64,000 nucleotides of DNA, taken from contig JAEPML010000014.1 of assembly GCA_017643925.1 (NCBI GenBank), forward strand, positions 62,001 to 126,000, in the 5' to 3' direction. The position numbers were made by a program, and so were the translations under genes. Every line of letters begins with the position of its first letter. Positions within the stretch are counted from its first letter, which is position 1. The stretch is from Roseibium sp. (GTDB taxonomy: Bacteria; Pseudomonadota; Alphaproteobacteria; Rhizobiales; Stappiaceae). The notes beneath the pieces are model-generated. The model made no database searches, was not told the DNA's origin, and worked only from the letters and a program-made list of their open reading frames with translations. Positions 18,921-27,531 of the stretch are shown piece by piece.

Positions 18921-19304
18921 TTAATTTTTTGACATCTGGTCAATGCGGGAGCGTTCAAGGAGACTGTTTTTCGGGCCCATGCCCAGGCGAACTTCCTTCG
19001 GGACATCGAGGAAATCGTAAAAGGCCTTGTGCTGACGCAGTCCGCACAGTTCCCTTTGAATCGTGACATGCCACAATGCCTCGGCTGCTTCCGCAAGGTT
19101 TTGCAGTCGAATGTCTTCGGTGTGAGCCGGATTGTTCAAACTTGCCTTCAAGCGCTCAAGGGCCTTCTCCAGCTTGCCATTCAAGCGGGACAGCGTCGAT
19201 GCCTTTTCGTTCAAGATCTCCTGTTCCAGCGCGGCTGCCAGGGGGTCCTTTTCTTCGCTTTTGAAAAATTGGGGCGGTTTGACCGACATGTGCAGTTCCG
19301 GCAA
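18921..19304 (-). CDS. small cytosolic protein of unknown function (possibly DUF6665)
   Basis: 127 aa, no signal or membrane segment. The sequence DPLAAALEQEILNEKASTLSRLNGKLEKALERLKAS predicts a long helix pair, followed by NLAEAAEALWHVTIQRELCGLRQHKAFYDFLDVPKEV. From memory this matches a short alphaproteobacterial family annotated DUF6665, but I could not verify it. The gene ends only 21 bases before the MFS gene's end region and lies downstream of it on the same strand, so it could be the last gene of that operon. Confidence 0.6.
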   Translation of the reverse strand: MPELHMSVKPPQFFKSEEKDPLAAALEQEILNEKASTLSRLNGKLEKALERLKASLNNPAHTEDIRLQNLAEAAEALWHVTIQRELCGLRQHKAFYDFLDVPKEVRLGMGPKNSLLERSRIDQMSKN

Positions 19305-19325
19305 TTGATCATTCAGCGGTCAACA

Positions 19326-20672
19326 TCATACCGAAGACTTCAGTCTGGCAAGATCTTTTTCAAAGACCAGCAAACCACCGAGTGCCAGCAGCTTGAACAT
19401 GCAGGGCAGCACCGCATAGGTCAGGCTCAGGGCGAATCCGAGATCCGGGGTGATGGGCTGGCCGGGCTGATATCCGAACCAGCCAAGCAGAGGCAGGGCG
19501 AGACCGGTTGCGATTGCCAGACCCGATTTCGACAGGAAGGCCATCAGGGAGAAAAGCCGTGAGGCATCCTGTTCGCGGTGGTCCGCATCGATGTGATCCG
19601 CCAGGACGGCCGGAGGCAAGGCGAGTTCGGCTCCCAGAGCGAGCCCGGACAACAGGCAGACAAATGCATAGGCGACGATGTCGCCCTGCTGCAGCAGCGC
19701 CGCCCAGCAGAAGGTCAGGATTGCGGTCGCCATCGAGAATTGCCACGTCCGGAACTTGCCGAAGCTCTTGGCCAATCGGGTCCAGAGCGCCATAGAGGCC
19801 GCGCCGGCCAGGAAATAGATCAACAGAAACAGTCCGGTGTAGCTTTCGGCTCCAAGTCGGTCTCTGATGAAAAAGAGGACGAGAACGGCGGGAATGGCAC
19901 TGGCAAATGTATTGAGAAACACAAGACTGAAAAAGAGGACCCGCCAACGGTCCTTCAAAAGGTCGCGCCATCCTCGGTTTGACGCTACGCCGTGTGGTTC
20001 TCGCACGCGGGCTGTCTTGAGCCAGCGGATCAGGATCCAGAAGCACAAGGCCAGAAGGGGAATGTAGGCGATGGTAAGCCAGCGAAATGCGGCGAGCGGG
20101 GACAGGTAGGCAACCAGAACCGTTGGGACGATCGAGGCCACCAAAAGCCCGACCAGTCCTATCGCTTCGCGACTTGCTGTTACCCTGGTTCGATCCTGCC
20201 GGTCAGTGTCCCAAAGCCCGCCAAGTGTCTGAAAGTTGATGGAAACGACCGAAAAGCCCGTCGTGCAGATCAGCACGGAAACCGCGAACCAGGTGAGCGG
20301 TGATTGCATGTGCGGATTGAAAAGCATCCAGAAGCCCGCACCCAGTAACAAGGCCCCCAGCGCAAGTACCACCTTGCGCCGGGTGTGAAACCGGTCACTC
20401 AAACTGCCAATAATCGGGTCCTGCACGGCGTCGAAGAGGCGCAAGGCCAGCAAGACGGCGCCGAGCGTGGTCAGGGACTGGCCGAAATTGACGGCATAGA
20501 AATCGGGAGCGTGGAGATAGATCGGTAATCCGACAAAGGCCAACGGAAAGGCCATGAGGCCATAGGCTGCAAGGCTTCTGATCCCGGGTTTTTCGTGAAC
20601 CCCGGACCCTGTCCGTTGACTGTCATCGAGTGCGAGTGCGGCTTCCGGCCGGTTTACCTGTTCGCTCGTCAC
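19326..20672 (-). CDS. MFS transporter, GPH/MelB-like (MFS_2)
   Basis: 448 aa, about twelve helices. FDAVQDPIIGSLSDRFHTRRKVVLALG is the D-P-x-x-G-x-x-x-D-R motif of glycoside-pentoside-hexuronide type symporters, and a repeat-like version is seen around helix 8 (MALWTRLAKSFGKFRTW). The start is a GTG that overlaps the stop of the upstream chalcone-isomerase-like gene in GTGA, showing translational coupling. In other marine proteobacteria such MFS proteins cluster with chalcone-isomerase-like and lipid-modifying proteins, so the cargo may be a lipid rather than a sugar. That is inference. Confidence 0.82.
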   Translation of the reverse strand: MTSEQVNRPEAALALDDSQRTGSGVHEKPGIRSLAAYGLMAFPLAFVGLPIYLHAPDFYAVNFGQSLTTLGAVLLALRLFDAVQDPIIGSLSDRFHTRRKVVLALGALLLGAGFWMLFNPHMQSPLTWFAVSVLICTTGFSVVSINFQTLGGLWDTDRQDRTRVTASREAIGLVGLLVASIVPTVLVAYLSPLAAFRWLTIAYIPLLALCFWILIRWLKTARVREPHGVASNRGWRDLLKDRWRVLFFSLVFLNTFASAIPAVLVLFFIRDRLGAESYTGLFLLIYFLAGAASMALWTRLAKSFGKFRTWQFSMATAILTFCWAALLQQGDIVAYAFVCLLSGLALGAELALPPAVLADHIDADHREQDASRLFSLMAFLSKSGLAIATGLALPLLGWFGYQPGQPITPDLGFALSLTYAVLPCMFKLLALGGLLVFEKDLARLKSSV

Positions 20673-21229
20673 GCTCCGGCGCCGACCAGTTTTGCACGCA
20701 GGCGCGGACTACGGGTGTTGTTTCCCAGCCAGATCGAGAAAAAGCGCTGTGTGAAGGCGCGATCCTTGATCGTGCCAATCTTGCGGCTGCCGAGATAGAA
20801 CACCGTGTGGCCGGCCGCGTTCCGGACACCGGTAATCGACTGACCAGGGGAAACGTTCGGGAAGATAGCCGTCATCTGCTTTTCCCAGGACGAAAGCTGC
20901 TTCGCGGAGGCGCCACCTTGTCTCTTGATCTCCTTGATCGAGCTTTCGGTAATGGCCTGGCCTTTGAAGTTGCGAAGATAGGTAAGCTTCAGGGCAAACG
21001 GCTTGGACGCCGAGAAGCTGCCTCCGGGGGCATAAAGCTCTGCGTCAAATACCTTGAAACCGAGATAGGTCATGCGCCCCTTGCCGACGAGTTCGGCTGA
21101 CGGAACAGCGTTTGCAGCAGGTCCAAGAGCCGCTGCGTCTGCTTCGGCGGACTGCAGGTGGACCATGAAAATCATCATTGCCGAAACAAGAATGAGCCTG
21201 ATCCGCGATATGTGGATTGTGTCATGCAT
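20669..21229 (-). CDS. chalcone isomerase-like exported protein
   Basis: 186 aa, starting at the ATG preceded by GGAGG (six bases away). The N-terminus is a signal peptide (HISRIRLILVSAMMIFMVHLQSAEADA). The domain matches the bacterial chalcone-isomerase-like family (Chalcone_3): VGKGRMTYLGFKVFDAELYAP, FALKLTYLRNFKGQAI, FPNVSPGQSITGV and FFSIWLGNNTRSPRLRAKLVG, the last being the conserved F-x-x-I-W-L. These are periplasmic and not flavonoid enzymes; their ligand is unknown but fatty-acid-like binding has been proposed. Four-base overlap with the MFS gene. Confidence 0.85.
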   Translation of the reverse strand: MHDTIHISRIRLILVSAMMIFMVHLQSAEADAAALGPAANAVPSAELVGKGRMTYLGFKVFDAELYAPGGSFSASKPFALKLTYLRNFKGQAITESSIKEIKRQGGASAKQLSSWEKQMTAIFPNVSPGQSITGVRNAAGHTVFYLGSRKIGTIKDRAFTQRFFSIWLGNNTRSPRLRAKLVGAGA

Positions 21230-21605
21230 GGGAAACCTCCCTCGGTGTCGGTTCAACTTGTCTACGCGGCGAGAGACGTTTCGGATTTTCCAAGGGGCAA
21301 ATCGGGGGAGGTTTGGACCAGCCCCTTTAGGCAGGACGCGGGCCAGGGAGCGGCCTGTCCCTCTGAACAGTGCTGAAACAGCAGCACGAAACGCGTCGCC
21401 GGATTCGTGTCATGTTTTCTTCGATTTTCCGATGCACTATGATATGGACTTTGAAAAACAAGCGGCGCGCTTGTTGACGCTTCCGGATTTGGGCGGCGTC
21501 GGGCGCGGAGCGAGAAAGAGAAGCCGGACAAAAGATCCGGCGACGTTTTCAGATTATCAGGTGACAGACAGACCGGTCACGGAACGTGACAGTTTGGGCA
21601 GTGCT
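21230..21605. other. intergenic region upstream of clpS, with inverted repeats
   Basis: 376 bases between divergent genes. Near clpS there is GCCGGA-N7-TCCGGC (21523-21541) followed by GACGTTTT, and GTCACG-GAA-CGTGAC (21576-21590), a perfect inverted repeat 15 bases before the clpS start. Either could be a leader hairpin or a protein site. A longer frame continuous with clpS runs upstream but shows no conserved protein sequence. Confidence 0.45.
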
Positions 21606-21908
21606 ATGAGCAATACCGATCTAAAACCCAGATTGCAGCAGAAGACCAAGGTTCAAAAACCTCAGCTCTACAAGGTCGTTCTGTTGAATGACGACTACAC
21701 GCCGCGCGAATTTGTGGTCCTGATCCTCAAGGGCGAGTTTCGCCTGGACAACGCGCAGGCCGAGGTTGTCATGATTACCGCTCACCAGAAAGGGGCCTGC
21801 GTGGTCTCGGTCTATCCAAAAGATGTTGCCGAGACGAAAGCGACACGTGCAATTGATGCTGCCGGTCGGCTGGGTTATCCGCTGCAATTCACCGTGGAGC
21901 CTGAATAG
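21606..21908 (+). CDS. clpS: ATP-dependent Clp protease adaptor (ClpS2-type)
   Basis: 100 aa. KPQLYKVVLLNDDYTPREFVVLIL contains the N-D-D and Met/Ile-pocket region that grips N-degron residues. VVMITAHQKGACVVSVYPKDVAETKATRAID is the ClpA-binding helix and strand, with the typical VAETK. The long charged N-terminal extension positions the adaptor on ClpA. Most alphaproteobacteria carry two copies: one next to clpA, and a second, solitary, more selective one. This copy has no clpA neighbour, so I favour the second type. The longer upstream reading frame is unlikely to be translated. Confidence 0.88.
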   Translation: MSNTDLKPRLQQKTKVQKPQLYKVVLLNDDYTPREFVVLILKGEFRLDNAQAEVVMITAHQKGACVVSVYPKDVAETKATRAIDAAGRLGYPLQFTVEPE

Positions 21909-22014
21909 CGGCGCATCCAACGGCCGGAACACTGCTTCCGGCAAACCAAAGCTGTTGGCACAAATTCTGCTGATTATGCAGTAACTTGCATAGTGATCGC
22001 GGAATTGTATCAAA

Positions 22015-23013
22015 ATGGCGCAGCCGGATGGCACATCTGAACCGAAACAGAACAGCCCTTATCGAAAAATTCTCGTAACGGGAGGGCTTGGGTTTGTCGG
22101 CGCCAATGTGTGCCGACAGCTCCTGAACAGGAATCCCGAGCTGGATCTGGTTGTTCTCGACCGGTTCTCCTACGCTGCGGATCACCGACGTCTGGACGGC
22201 CTGGACAAGGAGAAACGATTTGTCCTTGTTCGTGGGGATGTTCGCAACGACCAGGACGTTGAACAGGCGCTTGAGGGATGCGATGCTGTCGTTCACTTGG
22301 CAGCCGAAACCCATGTCGCCCGTTCCTTTTCCGATCCCGGATTTTTCTTCGATGCCAATGCAAACGGTACCGAAAACCTCTTGCGTCTGGTCCGCCAGCG
22401 AGACATCAAGCATTTCGTTCATGTGAGTTCGGCAGCCGTCTACGGTTCCGTGGTCGAGGAGGTCGACGAAGATGCTCCGCTGCGCGCCACCAGTCCCTAC
22501 GGAATGTCCAAAGCGCTCGCTGAGGAAGCCGTGATGCTTGCGGCGAGGAAGGGATTGCGGTGTTCGATCCTGCGGCCCGCAAATGTGGTGGGTGTCGGAC
22601 AGAACCCGGAAAAGCTGTTTCCGCGCTTTTTCATGCAGGCGATGAAACAACAGCCATTGACCATCGAGGGAACCGGGTTTCAGGAACGTTCTTTCCTTCC
22701 GGTTTCCGATCTTGCCAACGCGATCGACCTCGTGCTGATGCGGCAGACAACCGAGAAACTGTCCGTGTTCAATGTTCCCGGGCAGGATCGTCTCACGGTG
22801 CTGGAGGCCGCCAGCAAGGTGTTCGAACTGACGCAACCGATGGGGCGGGTTGCCTACGTGGAGGATCGTGCGCGCAACGATCTGTTCCAGCGTATCGACG
22901 GCAGCCGCATCCGGGCGCTCGGATTCACGCAGCGCAGGACGCTGAGACAGGAACTGGAAGCCATCCATGCCGATTTGCTCTCACGCGTCTGGCTGCAGTC
23001 GGGCCGTTCCTGA
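22015..23013 (+). CDS. NAD-dependent epimerase/dehydratase (extended SDR)
   Basis: 332 aa. The nucleotide-sugar enzyme fold is clear: ILVTGGLGFVGANVCRQLL (G-x-x-G-x-x-G for NAD), GDVRND, VVHLAAETHVARS, VSSAAVYGSVV and catalytic YGMSKALAE (Tyr-x-x-x-Lys). THVARS followed by a DANANGTENLL region is closest to dTDP-glucose 4,6-dehydratase (RmlB-like) sequences, but no other rhamnose or polysaccharide genes are adjacent, so substrate is open. It follows clpS after 106 bases. Confidence 0.85.
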   Translation: MAQPDGTSEPKQNSPYRKILVTGGLGFVGANVCRQLLNRNPELDLVVLDRFSYAADHRRLDGLDKEKRFVLVRGDVRNDQDVEQALEGCDAVVHLAAETHVARSFSDPGFFFDANANGTENLLRLVRQRDIKHFVHVSSAAVYGSVVEEVDEDAPLRATSPYGMSKALAEEAVMLAARKGLRCSILRPANVVGVGQNPEKLFPRFFMQAMKQQPLTIEGTGFQERSFLPVSDLANAIDLVLMRQTTEKLSVFNVPGQDRLTVLEAASKVFELTQPMGRVAYVEDRARNDLFQRIDGSRIRALGFTQRRTLRQELEAIHADLLSRVWLQSGRS

Positions 23014-23069
23014 GGTCGATCCGGCAAGGGGCCTGTATCAGGTGCGCTGACACCGACATCACCTCACCT

Positions 23070-23108
23070 TTGAAAAAGAAAACCGCCGGAACAACAAAGT
23101 TCCGGCGG
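23070..23108 (-). terminator. terminator of the coiled-coil protein gene
   Basis: CCGCCGGAAC (23083-23092), loop AACAAA, GTTCCGGCGG (23099-23108): perfect 10-bp stem. On the reverse strand it is followed by TTTTCTTTTTC. It lies 32 bases beyond the stop of the convergent coiled-coil gene and may also help end the epimerase transcript. Confidence 0.85.
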
Positions 23109-23139
23109 CCATACCTGGTGCGTGATCCGTGAAAAGGGA

Positions 23140-24630
23140 TCAGTCGCGCAATTTCACGATCTTGTCGTTACCGCCGTCATCCGGCGAGTTGTCGTCGTCA
23201 CCACCGTCGGTGTCAGTCGTTTCGGACGTGATATCCATCGGCTCGAGATCAGCCTCGGCCGGCTCTGTGATGCCGAGATCGGAGGCAAGGTCGTAGCTTT
23301 CGGTCAGGCCGAGCTCCTCTGCGGGACCCTTGCCTTCCATCGCCATCTGGTAGTTGGCGATGACGGACTTCAGTTGAACGATCTGCTCGTTGGCCGTATC
23401 GACCTGGATCTTGTAGCGCTGCAGGCGCTTGTTCTCTTCAACCAGGTCTTCCAGATTGTCTGCAAATTTCTGGTTCTGATTGCGCTGGTGATTGAGATCG
23501 GTGAGGGCCGAATTGTAGCGCAAGTTGACCTCGCGAAGCTTGGCGTTGGTCGCCATCAACTCCGTACGGTCTTTCTCGTGGTTTTTCTGGGCGCTGTCGA
23601 GCAGGTGCTCGATTTCCTGCATGCGTTTGAGGAGATCGCGGCTGCGCTCCTTCATCGCCGTGTTTTCACGCGCCATTTCCTGGAGGGATTGTGCGCCGAT
23701 CCGACGCTGTGAGGACAGGTTCTCGATCTCTGCGTTCAGCGCATAGACTTCATTGTCGTGCTTGCGCTGCTCTTCCTCAAGGCGGGACTTGGCATAGACC
23801 AGTTCCTGGTTGGCCACGTCCAGGTGAGACTTCAGGTCGATATTGTCATTGCGGAACTCGCCGAGTTCACGCTTGACCGCTTCCAGGTCGCTGGTCGCCT
23901 GATTGTTCTTGCGAACTTCGTCTTCGAGCAGTTTGGCGCTTTCGGACAGGTTCTGCTGGAGTTCCTTTTCGCGGTGCTTCACCGCTTCCAGATCCGCGCC
24001 GAGACTTTCAGCGTGTTTTTCCAGCGTCTCGTATTTCGCATTCAGGTCGTTGAGCTGCCCGGTCAGGTCGGCCACCTGTGCATTGGTCTCGACCAATCTG
24101 GCGCTCTGCTGCCGGTACTCTTCGTTGACCTTCTTGTTGTTGTCGCGGATCGACACGATGTCGTTGCGCGCCGTTTCGAGGGCCGTACGGGTTTCGGTGG
24201 AACGCTTGCGCAGGGAGTGGACTTCCGCCTGGGCGTCTTCAAGCTGCGTGGTGAGGCTCTTCACCTTGTGTTCGGCATCCAGAAGGTCCGTCGAGATCTT
24301 GGCGTTTTCGGACTTCAGACGGACTTCGGTCTCGACGCTGGTACGTGAAGCCTCGAGGAACTCCGACATCATGCGAATGCTGGTCTGGCTCTCGGCAGCA
24401 AATGCAGCCATCTGGTCGAAGGTCTGGTTGAGCCCGCCGACGCGGGCCTTCAACCCGTCCAGCTGGTTCATCTTTTCCTGCATCTTCAAGGCAAACGGCG
24501 AGAGGTGTTCCACATTGGCGTTCTGCTCGGACGACACGTCTGCTTCTGGCGTTGACGCCGTGTCCGTTGCGCTCTCGACCCGCTGCCCCTGGTCATCGCC
24601 CGGGCGCGAGGATTTCGAGAAAATGCCCAT
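23140..24630 (-). CDS. long coiled-coil protein, crescentin/intermediate-filament-like architecture
   Basis: 496 aa. After a short head (about 1-45) nearly the whole protein to about residue 430 is heptad-rich coiled coil without Pro (for example KMQEKMNQLDGLKARVGGL, NDIVSIRDNNKKVNEEYRQ, RDLLKRMQEIEHLLDSAQK). A short acidic tail follows (DITSETTDTDGGDDDNSPDD) ending KIVKLRD. No membrane segment, ATPase or enzyme motif is present. Length, head-rod-tail layout and origin fit alphaproteobacterial crescentin-like filament proteins, but coiled coils match many things; SMC or partition roles are excluded by lack of ATPase. Monocistronic with its own terminator. Confidence 0.7.
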   Translation of the reverse strand: MGIFSKSSRPGDDQGQRVESATDTASTPEADVSSEQNANVEHLSPFALKMQEKMNQLDGLKARVGGLNQTFDQMAAFAAESQTSIRMMSEFLEASRTSVETEVRLKSENAKISTDLLDAEHKVKSLTTQLEDAQAEVHSLRKRSTETRTALETARNDIVSIRDNNKKVNEEYRQQSARLVETNAQVADLTGQLNDLNAKYETLEKHAESLGADLEAVKHREKELQQNLSESAKLLEDEVRKNNQATSDLEAVKRELGEFRNDNIDLKSHLDVANQELVYAKSRLEEEQRKHDNEVYALNAEIENLSSQRRIGAQSLQEMARENTAMKERSRDLLKRMQEIEHLLDSAQKNHEKDRTELMATNAKLREVNLRYNSALTDLNHQRNQNQKFADNLEDLVEENKRLQRYKIQVDTANEQIVQLKSVIANYQMAMEGKGPAEELGLTESYDLASDLGITEPAEADLEPMDITSETTDTDGGDDDNSPDDGGNDKIVKLRD

Positions 24631-24932
24631 TCCTGTCTCCTGACTATCACGCCGGTTCGGTCCGGCGAGAGATATCTAGCTATTAACTCTTTCTTAACCC
24701 ATTTGCCTCGGGCGTTTCAACGATTCACGGAAATCTGCACCCATAATACTACGTTTGATGTTAGCCCTAAAAGGCGGATATCCCCGCCTTTTGCGGGAAT
24801 TATAGCTATGGTTAACGCCGGTCGGAATAAAAATTCAGCAATTACAAATAGTTAGTATGAGGTCAGGTGCTGGAGCAGTCCTGGGTACTGCAAGCTGGTG
24901 CCGAAGAAACACCGTGTATGATTGTGGACATT
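24631..24932. other. intergenic region between two reverse-strand genes
   Basis: 302 bases. Contains the terminator at 24769-24792 serving the agmatine-deiminase-like gene, and an AT-rich stretch (CTATTAACTCTTTCTTAACCC around 24680) that is probably the promoter region of the coiled-coil gene. No small gene seen. Confidence 0.5.
24769..24792. terminator. bidirectional terminator-like hairpin
   Basis: AAAAGGCGG, loop ATATCC, CCGCCTTTT: perfect 9-bp stem with A and T runs within it, so it works in both directions. It most likely ends the reverse-strand agmatine-deiminase-like gene, 141 bases beyond its stop. Confidence 0.7.
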
Positions 24933-25937
24933 TCAAAGTGACGAAAGGGCAGGCTGGTCATTGGTCACGCAATGGATGCCGCCACCGCTGTCAACGATGG
25001 ACCAGGCGTCGATCAGGTAGACCTTCCGGCCCGGAAAATACCGCGTGAGATGGGCTTCCAGTTCTGCGTCGGTCATGGCGCTGAGTTCGCTCAATGCGAC
25101 AACATAGTCCTCACCGACGAGCCAGTTCACGTCACCGGGATACCATTCGACCTTGTAGCCGGCGGCCTGAAGTTCACGCGCAAGACGCCGTTCGGTTTCT
25201 TCTTCCGTGTCGGCAATGGCCACAGTGGTTGCGTTGATGAACCTGGCCGAACCGTCAATATGACCGGTGGTCAGGTCTTCCGGGTGATGCCCGTAGGCCC
25301 ATATGATCTGCTTGAGGCCAAGCGCTTCTTTCAGGATCTTTTCGTGTTCGGCTTTGGAGAGCCCGGGATTGCGTTCGTCCTGGCAGTCCCAGTTCAGCAT
25401 GGCGATACCCTCGCCGTTCACTTCCAGATTGCCCTTCTCCAGGACATAGTCGGACCGGTCCTCAACCTCGAGGCCGAGGAGGGCACCGACATGGTCCGGC
25501 ACCCTGGTGTCGCGCTCGTGATAAGCGCCTGTTGTGCCGTCCCACCCGGTGAAAGCCCAGTTCTGGATCCAGATTTCCTTGCCATCGGTCAGGTAGACGG
25601 GGCCGTTGTCGCGCATCCAGGCATTGTCGGTCGGGATCAGGTGCCAGGTGATGTTGCGGGGTGAGACGGCGTGCTTCGCCAGAAATGTTTCCGCTGCCTC
25701 TTGCTGCTTCCTGGAGTTGGCAAGCAGGTGGACCGGTTCGTGGTTCTGAACGGACCGGATGATTTCGGCAAAGGCCGGTCGCAGCTGGGCCTCATAGCGG
25801 CCCGGCCACTGCATCCAGACGGCTGCTTGCGGTTCCCATTCAGCCGGAACCCTGAAGTCAGCCGCCTCAGCCATTGTCACTGCCACCAGGCTGGTCAGGC
25901 CGAAGGCGCCCAGAAGCGCGGATTTGATGAGTTTCAT
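24933..25937 (-). CDS. exported agmatine deiminase family protein
   Basis: 334 aa. A signal peptide (MKLIKSALLGAFGLTSLVAVTMAEA) precedes a guanidino-modifying fold. It has EWEPQAAVWMQWPG, DNAWMRDNGPVYL (107-113 core), TGHIDGSARF (His and Asp) and GGGIHCVT (Cys323), so the Cys-His-Asp/Glu catalytic set is complete. Cytosolic agmatine deiminase turns agmatine into N-carbamoylputrescine plus ammonia. The leader peptide places this one in the periplasm, where agmatine, peptidyl-arginine or another guanidine could be the substrate. No N-carbamoylputrescine amidase gene is adjacent. Confidence 0.85.
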   Translation of the reverse strand: MKLIKSALLGAFGLTSLVAVTMAEAADFRVPAEWEPQAAVWMQWPGRYEAQLRPAFAEIIRSVQNHEPVHLLANSRKQQEAAETFLAKHAVSPRNITWHLIPTDNAWMRDNGPVYLTDGKEIWIQNWAFTGWDGTTGAYHERDTRVPDHVGALLGLEVEDRSDYVLEKGNLEVNGEGIAMLNWDCQDERNPGLSKAEHEKILKEALGLKQIIWAYGHHPEDLTTGHIDGSARFINATTVAIADTEEETERRLARELQAAGYKVEWYPGDVNWLVGEDYVVALSELSAMTDAELEAHLTRYFPGRKVYLIDAWSIVDSGGGIHCVTNDQPALSSL

Positions 25938-25995
25938 GCGTCCTGCTCCTGCGTCCCGAATGTAAATGGCCTAGCATGGTGATCAGCCTATAACG

Positions 25996-26910
25996 TTATT
26001 TCAAATAGGTCTCCAGAAAGTCTTTGACCTCACCAATGGCTATTTCGGCAGCCAGTTTATTGTATCCGAGAAGTCCTGCCGGTGCCGCGAACCTGTCCGG
26101 ATTGATGAGTGCCGGAGAAACCATCGCAGGCGCACCGTATTGGGGAATATCGAAACCGTGTACCGCGTTTTCCAGCAGGACGGTGCGGACCGGAAATTCA
26201 TCGTCCCGGGTGGCCTGTTCGACGCGTTCGCAGACCGTGTTGTCGATCCAGCTGTCATCAGCACCGCCAACAATGAGTATGGGACCCATATGGGGGCCGC
26301 GCGCGAAGGAACAGAAGGGATAGAGCGCGACACCGGCGGCGAATTTCGTATCGAAGAACTGCGCAAAGCCCTCATATTGCAGGGTGCTCAACGGGATCAT
26401 GCCGAGACGCGACCAGGACATGACGCCGATCCTGTCCCGGTCGATTTCAGGACGATCGGCGAGATAGGCGAGGGCGCCGATGGCCGCGAGGGAACCACGC
26501 TTCCAGTCCAGTGCCGGTATTTCGGCATCGTCCGGGACAAAATCCGGGGGCTGGCACCGCGAAAATGTCAGCGTGGCATAGCCCCAGCCTTCAAGCCTTG
26601 CCAGCCAGGGCTGGTAATAGCTGGCGTCGTGGCAGGTCCGGACCACGACCAGCGCCGGATGCGGACCGTCCCCGGGTGGAAGACGTAACTCGCCTGAAAA
26701 TGCACCCTGAGGAATGTTCCTTGCACTTTCTGGCAGGCGTTTTTTCTGAAGTGGTGTCAGTGGTGCCCTGGGCAGCTCGAATGTCACGGCATGGCTTGCT
26801 GCCGTGCCCTGGCTCCAGGCGCTGCCAGGCAAACCCGCCAGGGCAACAAACAGGGTTGAAAATGCAATGCAAAGGCCGGCGCGCGACCAGCGAATTCTTG
26901 GCTCTTTCAT
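25996..26910 (-). CDS. dienelactone hydrolase-like alpha/beta hydrolase, exported
   Basis: 304 aa with signal peptide ending near AWS-QG. PHPALVVVRTCHDASYY gives the oxyanion region, DRIGVMSWSRLGMIPL the nucleophile Ser elbow, LIVGGADDSW the acid Asp and NAVHGFDIPQYG the His, in the order typical of dienelactone-hydrolase relatives that use Ser rather than Cys. The elbow is atypical: S-W-S-R-L-G in place of G-x-S-x-G. Probably an ester or thioester hydrolase in the periplasm. It starts 58 bases before the agmatine-deiminase-like gene and may share its transcript. Confidence 0.8.
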   Translation of the reverse strand: MKEPRIRWSRAGLCIAFSTLFVALAGLPGSAWSQGTAASHAVTFELPRAPLTPLQKKRLPESARNIPQGAFSGELRLPPGDGPHPALVVVRTCHDASYYQPWLARLEGWGYATLTFSRCQPPDFVPDDAEIPALDWKRGSLAAIGALAYLADRPEIDRDRIGVMSWSRLGMIPLSTLQYEGFAQFFDTKFAAGVALYPFCSFARGPHMGPILIVGGADDSWIDNTVCERVEQATRDDEFPVRTVLLENAVHGFDIPQYGAPAMVSPALINPDRFAAPAGLLGYNKLAAEIAIGEVKDFLETYLK

Positions 26911-27103
26911 GTCGTCCTCCCATCAGGTGCTCTACCTATATTGGTAAATTTCACCATGGTCGTATGGTGCCGGGCTTTTGAACTGCGATCAAGTACGGAG
27001 GCCAAGACGCCGAACACGCACCTGAAGCTGATTCCAATTGACGCCCCGCTGGCCGAGGTTGCACTCTTTGTCCCGCTTGTGCCGCCTGTTCCGGGAGATC
27101 CTA

Positions 27104-27475
27104 ATGCGAATGATTTCAACCCTTGTGCTTTCAGGTTTCCTGCTTGCCGTAACTCTCCTGCAGGCCTCCGCCTATCAGCAGTTCGTGACCTATCGCATTG
27201 CCGGCAAGGACATTCTGTCGATCACCGAGGGGGCGCATGTCGATGAAGATCCCTGGACCCTCAAGCTGAAAGTCAGGCCGATCGGCGGCATGTCGGATGA
27301 GATCATCCTTGAATCGGATGGCGGCTTCGATGAGTGCAAGCAGACGCTTGAGTACATTGTCGGGTCCAAGACCGAATATGCCGAGATCGTCATCGACATG
27401 AACGCCCAGACCATGAACGGCGTCCTGATGATCCAGTGCGCGACGTTTCATGGGCTGTTCGGTGATGGCGGGTAG
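27104..27475 (+). CDS. small secreted protein of unknown function
   Basis: 123 aa from the ATG at 27104 (GGGAG upstream). The signal peptide is MRMISTLVLSGFLLAVTLLQASA, after which about 100 residues of mixed strand character follow, with two cysteines (FDECKQT and MIQCATF) that may pair. I do not recognise the family. It is divergent from the hydrolase gene and converges on the second DUF1176 gene. Confidence 0.65.
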   Translation: MRMISTLVLSGFLLAVTLLQASAYQQFVTYRIAGKDILSITEGAHVDEDPWTLKLKVRPIGGMSDEIILESDGGFDECKQTLEYIVGSKTEYAEIVIDMNAQTMNGVLMIQCATFHGLFGDGG

Positions 27476-27531
27476 GATACGACCTCAAGAACGCGCTTCG
27501 TTTCGCTCGCGCCATCGCGCGCCAGGTGCTG

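Noticed and set aside
21072-21605. N-terminal extension of ClpS to a 278-residue protein
   Set aside because: The extra sequence has no conservation pattern and the ATG at 21606 gives the normal ClpS length.
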